Positions 1 through 5,658 of a stretch of 5,976 nt of DNA are shown here, piece after piece. Numbering within the stretch: position 1 is the first letter of the stretch; each line of letters opens with the position of its first letter. The notes under the pieces are model-generated. The model was not told where the DNA came from. It ran no database searches and saw only the letters and a list, made by a program, of their open reading frames with translations. Origin of the DNA: Actinomycetes bacterium (lineage in GTDB: Bacteria > Actinomycetota > Acidimicrobiia > Acidimicrobiales > Acidimicrobiaceae); the NCBI GenBank assembly GCA_021823385.1, contig JAKAOC010000167.1:1-5976 (forward strand), given 5' to 3'. The position numbers and the translations under genes are program-made.

Positions 1-59
1 TCGAAACTGCGGATCAGAACCATCGTCCTATAGAGCTCGATCTTGATCTTCTGGTCCAT
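1..59 (-). CDS. Thiamine-pyrophosphate-dependent 2-oxoacid dehydrogenase E1 component, alpha subunit (N-terminal fragment, runs off the window)
   Basis: Only the first 19 codons and two bases are visible. They read MDQKIKIELYRTMVLIRSF, and the LYR-x-M-x-LIR-x-F pattern is the usual opening helix of E1 alpha subunits of pyruvate, acetoin or branched-chain 2-oxoacid dehydrogenases, which decarboxylate a 2-oxoacid on thiamine pyrophosphate in the cytoplasm. The ATG (59-57) is preceded by a strong GGAGGT Shine-Dalgarno site at 65-70, five bases away, which fixes the start. A possible promoter lies at 95-124. A beta subunit and E2 would be expected beyond the left edge. The substrate cannot be told from this fragment, and the family call rests on a short but characteristic motif. 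Confidence 0.72.
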   Translation of the reverse strand, partial: MDQKIKIELYRTMVLIRSF

Positions 60-94
60 ACGGCACCTCCGCCCCCCTTGATGGAATGTGGCCG

Positions 95-124
95 ATGCTA
101 TATAACTATTACTCCTCCGGTCAA
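95..124 (-). promoter_or_regulatory. Candidate sigma-70/SigA-type promoter for the E1 alpha gene
   Basis: On the minus strand TTGACC (119-124, five of six matches to TTGACA) is followed after 18 bases by TAGCAT (95-100, a TAnnnT -10 box). An alternative -10, TATAGC (97-102), would give a 16-base spacer. The predicted start of transcription near 88 leaves a short leader of about 30 bases that contains the GGAGGT site. The placement is seen in the sequence; promoter activity is inferred. Confidence 0.5.
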
Positions 125-179
125 TGGCCTAGAGCCCATTTAGTATCAGTACGCGCGCGCCGGACCCGGGCCGTTCGAA

Positions 180-203
180 CAGGTATGCCGCCTTGCATAC
201 CTG
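180..203. repeat. 9-bp perfect inverted repeat, candidate operator
   Basis: CAGGTATGC (180-188) and GCATACCTG (195-203) are perfect reverse complements separated by six bases. The repeat lies about 55 bases upstream of the -35 box proposed for the E1 alpha gene. There is no T-tract on either side, so a protein-binding site is more likely than a terminator. No particular regulator can be named. Confidence 0.4.
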
Positions 204-673
204 CCACAACATCGGCCTGCGAGGCCTTGGCGTTCGCAAGGCTCGTCTCGATCCAGCCGACACAGCAGTCACCATGAAAGATCCCGCCTTGCAGATCGGC
301 GCCGCATTCGTCCCCTCCTCAACGCGGCGCACGACAACCGAGTTCAGGGTTAGGAATTCCTTCGCTCCCTTGCAGTCGAGTGGCCTCGCATGGCCGTAGC
401 GGTCGGGCTCGACTCGAACATACCCCTGGTGGGGCGATCCGCGCCACGCTCCATCCTGGAGGAGCATCTCATCACCAACATGAACGACTTAGCCCTTATC
501 GGGCCAACCGTAGGAACGCCGACGTGCAGCAGCAATGGAGAATTTCGATAATCGACTCGCGATACTTTCGATGAATCAAGTCAGCGAGGCCGAAATATGC
601 GACTTGACACTGAGATTCGTCCTTCCAGGCCGCTGGACCAACCTGCCAACGGGCTTGATCAGCTCTGAACCCG
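204..673. other. Stretch without a convincing gene between the E1 alpha promoter region and tRNA-Arg
   Basis: Open frames on both strands here are short and overlapping, and none gives a recognisable protein. The best one is on plus from the ATG at 390 to the TAA at 551 (53 residues; the frame is open from 354). It has mostly G/C-ending codons and ordinary composition, but no Shine-Dalgarno site and no family I recognise. It could be a remnant of a decayed gene. No RNA gene or terminator is evident. Confidence 0.35.
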
Positions 674-746
674 CGCCCCCGGTAGGACTCGAACCTACGA
701 CCTGCTGCTTAGAAGGCAGTTGCTCTATCCGCTGAGCTACAGGGGC
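674..746 (-). tRNA. tRNA-Arg (anticodon TCT)
   Basis: The minus strand folds into a complete cloverleaf. The acceptor GCCCCTG pairs with CGGGGGC, with one T-G pair. The D arm is GCTC/GAGC, the anticodon loop is CTTCTAA with anticodon TCT (reads AGA), and the T arm is GTAGG-TTCGAGT-CCTAC. The discriminator base is G. CCA is not encoded: the next three bases are CGG. The first pair of the anticodon stem is an A-C mismatch. A TAGATT box (759-764) lies 12 bases upstream and may be its -10 element. Confidence 0.95.
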
Positions 747-786
747 TAGCTGGTTACCAATCTAATGTCCACCGATCCCGCCAAAA

Positions 787-814
787 GACAGCGCCCCCTG
801 GGCGCTCAGTTGTC
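787..814. other. GC-rich hairpin between the divergent tRNA-Arg and tRNA-His genes
   Basis: AGCGCCC (790-796) pairs with GGGCGCT (800-806) around a three-base loop, and GACA (787-790) can instead pair with TGTC (811-814). Read on the minus strand the hairpin is followed by GTCTTTTGG, like a weak intrinsic terminator. No minus-strand gene ends here, so it may stop antisense transcription or simply be part of the tRNA-Arg promoter region. Confidence 0.3.
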
Positions 815-872
815 AAAGCTTCAGCTCCGCTGGCCAGAGTCGCGCCGCGCCGCGATTAAGATGTAGGCGCGC

Positions 873-950
873 GGTGGCCGTAGCTCAGTCGGTTAGAGTG
901 CCAGGTTGTGGCCCTGGAGGTCGGGGGTTCGAGTCCCCTCGGTCACCCCA
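873..950 (+). tRNA. tRNA-His (anticodon GTG)
   Basis: A complete cloverleaf. The acceptor GTGGCCG pairs with CGGTCAC, and an extra genomic G at 873 serves as the G-1 identity base opposite the C73 discriminator, as is typical of tRNA-His. The D arm is GCTC/GAGT, the anticodon loop is TTGTGGC with anticodon GTG, and the T arm is GGGGG-TTCGAGT-CCCCT. CCA is encoded at 948-950. A TAAGAT sequence (857-862) ten bases upstream is a candidate -10 box. Confidence 0.96.
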
Positions 951-1086
951 ACTCCTCATCTCATCAAGATCACCGAGAGTCATTGCGCGCCCGCGCTCAT
1001 GCTGCGCCCCACCGGCGTCCTCAAGATCGCCCATGTTGACGATTGGACTGCCCTCGGCCACTGCCTGCTAAATTAATTGATCCGAT

Positions 1087-1161
1087 GCGCCTCTAGCTCA
1101 ACGGCAGAGCAACGGACTCTTAATCCGCAGGTTCTGGGTTCGAATCCCAGGGGGCGCACCA
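1087..1161 (+). tRNA. tRNA-Lys (anticodon CTT)
   Basis: A complete cloverleaf. The acceptor GCGCCTC pairs with GGGGCGC. The D arm is GCTC/GAGC with a seven-base loop containing GG. The anticodon loop is CTCTTAA with anticodon CTT (reads AAG), and the T arm is CTGGG-TTCGAAT-CCCAG. The discriminator is A and CCA is encoded at 1159-1161. The first anticodon-stem pair is an A-C mismatch, as in tRNA-Arg of this window. TAAATT (1069-1074), 12 bases upstream, is a possible -10 box. The gene is followed by a branched hairpin. Confidence 0.96.
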
Positions 1162-1183
1162 GGGGTTTCATACAAAACTGACG

Positions 1184-1240
1184 AGGTCACACCTGCAAGA
1201 GTGCATCACCAGGATGCACCACGGGTGTGACCTTCTTGTT
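1184..1240 (+). terminator. Branched hairpin, probable terminator of tRNA-Lys and perhaps bidirectional
   Basis: The outer arms AGGTCACACC (1184-1193) and GGTGTGACCT (1224-1233) form a perfect 10-bp stem. Inside it GTGCATC (1201-1207) and GATGCAC (1213-1219) form a second 7-bp stem, giving a stacked or Y-shaped structure. The plus strand continues with TCTTGTTT and the minus strand with GTCAGTTTTG, so both sides have a short T-rich tail. It sits between tRNA-Lys on plus and the hydrolase pseudogene on minus, where a shared terminator is expected. Confidence 0.6.
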
Positions 1241-1311
1241 TGACACGGCGCGGCCGGCACCCGGCGAACAATAGGCGCTCCCATCGAAACGCCGCCGCCA
1301 TCGAATGCACC

Positions 1312-2188
1312 TCAGCGAGGAGTAGCCGTCGAGGTGTGGCGCGCAATGGCAGAACAAAGCTGAGGCCAGAGCGGTTCAGGCCGGTCGTGTCCCATGTTGG
1401 GGACAAGCATGAGAGTTGTACCGGGAACGAGTTGCGCGGTTCGTTCACCCCCGCTCGGGGTGATCAGCGTATCTTCGAGTCCATGAATTACCAGGGTTGG
1501 CACGGTCATCCGGCGCAGTGGGTCGGCGCGTGATCCGCTGGCGAACGGTGCCTTCGGGATGGAAGCAGCGGTCATAGCTCTCGGCGGCGACCTTCCGGGC
1601 GCTATCCAAGTCCGGATAGGTTCTGGATCTCCACACCAGCGTTTTCTCAGCGGTGGCGATGTACTCGTCCCGGTCTCGGGGCGGAGGGTCGAGCAAGACT
1701 TGGAGCGCCTCCGGTGTGGATTGCCCGAAGTCGGGTTCTCCGGTACTGGGCATCACCGACGTAAGCGAAAGCAGCCGCTCAGGATGCTCGATCGCCATCG
1801 TCTGGGCGATCGCGCCACCCAAGAACGCGCCCACAACGTGGGCCCGCCCGATACCAAGCGAGTCGAGGAGCGCAAGTGCGTCATCCGACATGTCGCTGAG
1901 CGTGTAGGGTGCGGGTTCCCTCGCCAGGGCAAAGTCTCCGCTCATCGCAGCCTCTACGACTGAAGGGAGCACGCCAGCACGGTCATCGATCTTTGAAGAA
2001 AGTCCGCAGTCCCTGTTGTCGAAGGCGATTACGAACCGGCCCTCGGCCGCCAAGCTTTCACAGAAAGGCCGCGGCCACGCCACGAGCTGGGCACCCAGCC
2101 CGCTCACGAGCATCAATGGCGGGTCGCCGGGAGAACCGAATGTTTCGTACTCGAGTGCGGCACCGCCCGGTGTCCTGATCTGGCCCAT
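1312..2188 (-). pseudogene. Alpha/beta hydrolase (LipG-like), frameshifted and lacking the nucleophile serine
   Basis: The intact protein would be an alpha/beta-hydrolase-fold esterase of about 300 residues. The N-terminal part runs from the ATG at 2188 and shows LVSGLGAQ (oxyanion region, residues 28-35), AFDNRDCGLSSK (55-66) and the nucleophile elbow VVGAFLGG (118-125). Residue 122 is Phe (codon at 1825-1823), where this family has Ser. The frame breaks at about 1538-1543, after residue 217. The other frame continues with ASGSRAD, VPTLVIHGLEDT (acid Asp) and NMGHDRP (catalytic His), ending at the TGA at 1312-1314. From my memory of the family, about five residues are missing at the junction, which fits a 20-base deletion between two CGCCAG copies. 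A weak AGGA lies 11 bases before the ATG. It is not a working hydrolase as read, though the two fragments could still be translated. Confidence 0.85.
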
Positions 2189-2530
2189 GGCCCAACAGAT
2201 CCTACGGTGCCACCCGCCCCAAGCATCCGGCGCTCCGGGCGCAAAGGCCTCCAGCGGCCGGCACAGGATCCTTCACCCGGTAGCCACTTACTGCAGATCG
2301 ACGCTAGGGCCGGCTGAGCAGCCGGACGGCCCCCGGAGGATGCAGCCTGGCGCAGCTGGAGGATATAGCGGTCGGGAACATCTCCCGAGGAGCGCCTTTC
2401 CTGGGATCTCCTGTGCGCCTGGTGTGGCGCCGGCCGCAAATAGCCGTCGCGCTCGACTCACACGCCCACCTGGTGTCACCTCCATCCTGGGCGCGGATGC
2501 CTGGACCGCGGCCATACCGCCGGATAGGGC
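2189..2530. other. GC-rich intergenic stretch without a recognisable gene
   Basis: No frame on either strand gives a protein I recognise, and the open frames here have the arginine- and proline-rich composition of non-coding GC-rich DNA. A GC-rich stem can form at 2307-2332 (GGGCCG with CGGCCC, plus an inner GCT/AGC stem). It has no T-tract on either strand, so it is not a clear terminator for the CoA-transferase gene that ends at 2531. Confidence 0.4.
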
Positions 2531-3751
2531 CTAGATGACACCCCTCGCACGCAGGTCTTCGAGCTCGCCGTCGCTGAAACCGAGCTCGCCGCCCAGGACC
2601 TCTCTGTTGTGAGCGCCGATCTCAGGCCCGCTCCAACGGACCTCCCCGGGGGTGGCGGAGAGCCTGACGGCGACGTTCTGCATCCGGATCGTCCCTAGTT
2701 CGGGGTCATCCACCGCGATGGCAACGTTGCGATGCTGCATCTGCTCGTCCTCCAGAACGTCTTCGACGTCGTATATAGGGCCTACCGCCGCGCCGGAATC
2801 CTCGAGACGCTTGAGCACTTCCGCCTGCGACAGCTGCATCAGGCGCTTGCTAATCAGCTCATCAAGCACCTCCACGTTCTGCAGGCGATCGGAGTTGGTC
2901 GCGAAGCGCGGGTCTTGGCCGAGCTCCTGCAGATCAAGGGCGTCGAGAATGGCTAGAAACGTCTTCTGCGTAGAGCCGGCAATGACGACCCACTCCCCGT
3001 CGCCGGTGGGGTATATGTTGCGCGGCGCAACGAAGGCGGTCCGGCTTCCCAGGCGCGGCGGTACGAACCCTAGCTGGTCGTAGTCGATGATGTGCGAGCC
3101 GAGCAGCATGATCAGGCCGTCGTACAGGGCGAGGTCGACGTACTGGCCCCTTCCGATACGTTGCGCATGGAAGAGCCCGAGCATCGCTGCATAGGCGCCG
3201 AAGATCGCCGTGCTGGTGTCACCCAAGCCGAAGGAGGGCAGTAGCGGCGGCCCTCCTGGCATCCCCGTGAGTGCGGCGAAGCCGCTGATCCCCTCGACGA
3301 TCGTCCCAAATCCGCGACGGTGCGAGGACGGCCCCGTCTGGCCGTAACCGGTGACGCGCACCATGACCAGGCGAGGATTGATCTCCGAAAGCTGCTCATA
3401 GCCCAGCCCCCAGCGCTCGAGGGTTCCCGGACGGAAGTTCTCGATGACCACGTCGGCCGTGGCGGCCAACCTGCGCACGATTTCCTGGCCCTCGGGAACC
3501 CGCAGGTCCGCGGTGACCGCCCTCTTGTTCCTGTTCACCAGCTTGAACATGAGTGGGACTCCGTTCTTGGAAAGGCCCCATCGTCTCAGCTCATCGCCCC
3601 GTCCAGGCTGCTCCACCTTGATCACGTCGGCGCCGAAATCCGCCAAGTGCATCGCCATGACCGGGCCGGCCATGAGGCTGGACAAGTCCAGTACCCGGAT
3701 ACCCTCAAGGGGCTTCTGCCGGACTTCCGTGGATTCGCCGCCCTCAGCCAC
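2531..3751 (-). CDS. Class III CoA-transferase (CaiB/BaiF family)
   Basis: This 406-residue protein moves CoA from an acyl-CoA donor to a carboxylic acid through an aspartyl mixed-anhydride and enzyme-thioester route; the family works as an interlocked dimer in the cytoplasm. Visible family motifs are ADFGADVIKVEQP (37-49), NRNKRAVTADLR (73-84), ENFRPGTLERWGL (104-116) and GRGQYVDLALYDG (200-212). Asp178 in GLGDTST aligns with the catalytic Asp of formyl-CoA transferase. Length is normal for the family. The start is GTG, two bases after the TAA of the lyase-like gene, with a strong AAGGGAGGT ribosome site (3756-3764) five bases away inside the end of that gene. Tight coupling points to a shared substrate: the transferase would activate the acid that the lyase-like enzyme then cleaves. 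The acid and the CoA donor are unknown. Confidence 0.93.
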   Translation of the reverse strand: MAEGGESTEVRQKPLEGIRVLDLSSLMAGPVMAMHLADFGADVIKVEQPGRGDELRRWGLSKNGVPLMFKLVNRNKRAVTADLRVPEGQEIVRRLAATADVVIENFRPGTLERWGLGYEQLSEINPRLVMVRVTGYGQTGPSSHRRGFGTIVEGISGFAALTGMPGGPPLLPSFGLGDTSTAIFGAYAAMLGLFHAQRIGRGQYVDLALYDGLIMLLGSHIIDYDQLGFVPPRLGSRTAFVAPRNIYPTGDGEWVVIAGSTQKTFLAILDALDLQELGQDPRFATNSDRLQNVEVLDELISKRLMQLSQAEVLKRLEDSGAAVGPIYDVEDVLEDEQMQHRNVAIAVDDPELGTIRMQNVAVRLSATPGEVRWSGPEIGAHNREVLGGELGFSDGELEDLRARGVI

Positions 3752-3753
3752 CT

Positions 3754-4704
3754 TTACCTCCCTTGCCAGCCAGTTGTCCTGGCGCTCGCCATCAAGCCAT
3801 CCTTGGTCGCCCCCCGGGCGGCGTAGGACTTGAAGGGTATCCCGAGCAACCCTTCGATCTCCTTTGACGCCTCCAGGAGCGCCGGCAGACTCACCCCGGT
3901 CTCCACCCCAAGCTCAAAACAGAGGTGCACCAGATCTTCCGTGGCAACATTGCCGTGGTCTTGCTCCCCGCCCGGAAGCCGGATCCCTCCACCCATGCCA
4001 CCGATCGAGCTCTCGAGGACCGTCGCACCGGCCTGCATCGCGGCCAACGCATTTGCCAGAGCCATTCCGTTGGCATTATGCAGGTGCACGCCCACCTTCA
4101 GCTCCGGGTAGACATCAAGCACCTCCGCCACCAGTCGATGGACCTCGGCCGGCCCTTCGACCCCGGTGCTGGTGGCAAGCGAGACCTCCGTAACTCCAAG
4201 CTCCCTGTAGCGCCGCACTATGGCCAGCGTCCGGTCGATGGAGACCGGCCCTTCATAGGCGCAGAAGATAGACATCGCAATGGCGCCGACGAAGCGGACC
4301 GACCCGCCAGGCGCGGCATCCACGGCACTCTCGAGGGCAGCGAGATTGCCATCCACGCCGGTGTTCTGGTTCATCTGCACGTACCGCTCGCTCGCGGTGG
4401 CCAGCAGCACGACCTCCTCGACTCCAGCAGCAACCGCGCGCTCCATCCCACGCCGGTTCGCGACCAGCGCACGATAGGTGCACCCCGGATGCCGCTTCAG
4501 GCCGGCCCAGACCGCCTCGGCATCGGCAAGCTGGGGCACCATCTCAGGGCGCATGAAGCTAGTCGCCTCGACGCGGGAAAGCCCGGTCGCGGCAAGGGCA
4601 TCGATCATCGCGCTCTTGATCTCGGACGGATACTGCCGCGCGACGCTCTGCAGGCCATCCCGAGGTCCGACTTCGACGATTTCGACTCTGCTCGGCAGCT
4701 TCAA
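3754..4704 (-). CDS. Hydroxymethylglutaryl-CoA lyase-like protein (DRE-TIM metallolyase family)
   Basis: This 316-residue TIM-barrel protein belongs to the HMG-CoA lyase branch, whose members split a 3-hydroxy-acyl-CoA into acetyl-CoA (or a homologue) and a keto acid, using a divalent metal. GPRDGLQ (13-19) carries the catalytic Arg15 and metal-binding Asp16. SRVEATSF (43-50) carries Glu46, HLHNANGMALAN (207-218) carries the metal histidines 207 and 209, and GNVATEDLV (251-259) carries the metal Asn252. Two usual active-site residues are missing: the loop GGMGGGIRLPGGEQDHGN (235-252) has Gly where human HMGCL has Cys266, with a short insertion, and SLATSTGVEGP has Thr178 in place of Asp204. 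The substrate may therefore not be HMG-CoA. The start is TTG, chosen because the family N-terminus begins right after it, a G-rich ribosome site precedes it, and no in-frame ATG lies nearby upstream. The numbers for the human enzyme are from memory. Confidence 0.88.
   Translation of the reverse strand: MKLPSRVEIVEVGPRDGLQSVARQYPSEIKSAMIDALAATGLSRVEATSFMRPEMVPQLADAEAVWAGLKRHPGCTYRALVANRRGMERAVAAGVEEVVLLATASERYVQMNQNTGVDGNLAALESAVDAAPGGSVRFVGAIAMSIFCAYEGPVSIDRTLAIVRRYRELGVTEVSLATSTGVEGPAEVHRLVAEVLDVYPELKVGVHLHNANGMALANALAAMQAGATVLESSIGGMGGGIRLPGGEQDHGNVATEDLVHLCFELGVETGVSLPALLEASKEIEGLLGIPFKSYAARGATKDGLMASARTTGWQGR
3756..3764 (-). promoter_or_regulatory. Ribosome binding site of the CoA-transferase gene
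   Basis: AAGGGAGGT on the minus strand overlaps the last codons and stop of the lyase-like gene and stands five bases before the GTG start. It decides this GTG and implies translational coupling of the two genes. Confidence 0.75.
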
Positions 4705-4707
4705 TTG

Positions 4708-4716
4708 CCCCCCTTT
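4708..4716 (-). promoter_or_regulatory. Ribosome binding site supporting the TTG start of the lyase-like gene
   Basis: AAAGGGGGG on the minus strand lies three bases before the TTG at 4704-4702. It is G-rich rather than a classical GGAGG, but no better site or ATG is near. A purine-rich site ahead of a TTG codon suggests modest translation. Confidence 0.45.
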
Positions 4717-4754
4717 TGGTGAGATGCTCCCGGTGCGCGTGTGACACGGGTCCT

Positions 4755-5531
4755 TTACGCCCTACGGTCGCGCAGTCCGCTTCGCGGGCGGTCCTCTTCG
4801 TTCCGATCGAAGAACTCCATGACCTGAAGACGGGACGCCTGCACAATGCGCGCCATCGTCTCTCTTGCCACCTCTGGCCGACTGCTCGCGATCGCTTCCA
4901 CAAGTAGCTGGTGATCCTCCGTATGACCGGGACCCCTTAGCCGAGACTCGGAACCGACCCGCCTCAACGCGACCATCCCCGGCTCGAGGGCCGTGAAAGC
5001 GGAGAACATCAGGCTGTTTCCGGCGATTAGCGCAACAGCCCGATGCAACGCGCGATCCGCGCTGATAAGTGCGGCGGGATCTGCCCCGGCGTCGCGCATT
5101 GCACCCGCGATCATGCGCAGTTCCTCCACGTCGGCGGGGTTCGCCTGGAGCGCCGCCGCGGCCGCCAGCGCCGGTTCGATCACCTCTCGGAACCCGACCA
5201 ACTCGAGCAAAAGGTTCGGATCGGGATCGCCGCCGTATCGCCAGGCCGCAACCTCCGGATCCAGAAGATGCCAATGATCCCCGGAGAGCACCTTGATGCC
5301 CCTCTTGGGCCTGGCCTCCACCAAACCTTTGCCCTCCAGCACCTTGAGTGCCTCACGCACGACACTTCTGCTCACGCCGAATCGCTCGACCAGAGTCACC
5401 TCGGTTGCAAACCACTCTCCGGGCGCCACCTCTTCACGTACGATCGCCAAGCCGAGCGCGCCGACCACCCGGTCACAAAGGCTTCTATCGTCCAAACGCT
5501 CTTCAGATGAGGAGAACATTCGTCCTATCAT
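4755..5531 (-). CDS. GntR-family transcriptional regulator, FadR subfamily (FCD ligand domain)
   Basis: A 258-residue regulator. Residues about 17-84 form the winged helix-turn-helix, with the family signature TEVTLVERFGVSRSVVREALKVLEGKGLVEARPKRG split over 43-78. Residues about 105-235 are an all-helical FCD domain that binds small acids and often a metal; Asp159, His163 and His207 occupy family metal-ligand positions, while the last usual His is absent (MARIVQAS). It lies 50 bases ahead of the lyase-like gene in the same direction, so it probably controls this acid-catabolism operon and itself. The ATG at 5531 is chosen. A GTG at 5603 is rejected because it would place a perfect terminator-like hairpin inside the coding region. 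A second ATG at 5519 (MFSSSEE) is equally possible: AGG lies four bases before it and a TATGAT -10-like box (5527-5532) sits seven bases before it, as in leaderless transcripts. Confidence 0.92.
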   Translation of the reverse strand: MIGRMFSSSEERLDDRSLCDRVVGALGLAIVREEVAPGEWFATEVTLVERFGVSRSVVREALKVLEGKGLVEARPKRGIKVLSGDHWHLLDPEVAAWRYGGDPDPNLLLELVGFREVIEPALAAAAALQANPADVEELRMIAGAMRDAGADPAALISADRALHRAVALIAGNSLMFSAFTALEPGMVALRRVGSESRLRGPGHTEDHQLLVEAIASSRPEVARETMARIVQASRLQVMEFFDRNEEDRPRSGLRDRRA

Positions 5532-5532
5532 A
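5527..5532 (-). promoter_or_regulatory. Possible -10 box for the GntR operon
   Basis: TATGAT on the minus strand matches TATAAT in five of six positions and ends seven bases before the ATG at 5519. No clear -35 box lies 16-18 bases upstream. It overlaps the 8-bp palindrome TCATATGA (5528-5535), which might be part of a self-regulatory operator, although so short a palindrome can arise by chance. Confidence 0.3.
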
Positions 5533-5567
5533 TGACTTTTCTGCTCCCAGCGCAGCCCCTGGAAACA

Positions 5568-5601
5568 GAGAAGGCTCGGAGCAGGTGCTCCGAGCCTTCT
5601 C
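5568..5601 (-). terminator. Perfect 16-bp hairpin, probable terminator of the membrane-protein gene
   Basis: The arms at 5568-5583 and 5586-5601 are perfect reverse complements around GG, giving in practice a four-base loop. On the minus strand the hairpin lies about 60 bases past the stop of the membrane-protein gene and is followed by CTGTTTCC, a weak T-tract. It separates that gene from the GntR operon and argues against any coding region crossing it. Confidence 0.7.
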
Positions 5602-5658
5602 ACAAAAACGTCAGGTTTTCGCCATTTGGCCTCACGGCCTGCCGAAATTAGCGGGTGC

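Noticed and set aside
535..735. Plus-strand open frame ending in a PPVGLEPTTCCLEGSCSIR-like tail
   Set aside because: The tail is the well-known false translation of the strand opposite a tRNA; it covers the tRNA-Arg gene.
874..1071. Plus-strand open frame starting MAVAQSVRVPGCGPGGRGFESP
   Set aside because: This is the false translation of tRNA-His itself; there is no ribosome site and the rest is low-quality sequence.
1538..1575. Programmed ribosomal frameshift in the hydrolase gene
   Set aside because: No slippery heptamer or downstream structure is visible, residues are missing at the junction, and the nucleophile is also lost.
2307..2332. Hairpin as terminator of the CoA-transferase operon
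   Set aside because: It lies about 200 bases past the stop codon, with no T-tract on either strand; GC-rich stems of this kind are expected by chance here.
2016..2534. 172-residue plus-strand open frame across the hydrolase start and the intergenic gap
   Set aside because: It is rich in Pro, Arg, Gly and Ala without any motif, is partly the shadow of the hydrolase gene, and has no ribosome site.
3925..4722. 265-residue plus-strand open frame
   Set aside because: It lies opposite the lyase-like gene, whose motifs are unmistakable; long antisense frames are common in GC-rich genes.
5532..5603. 24-residue N-terminal extension of the GntR regulator from a GTG at 5603
   Set aside because: It would run through the perfect hairpin at 5568-5601, has no ribosome site, and does not resemble the family N-terminus.
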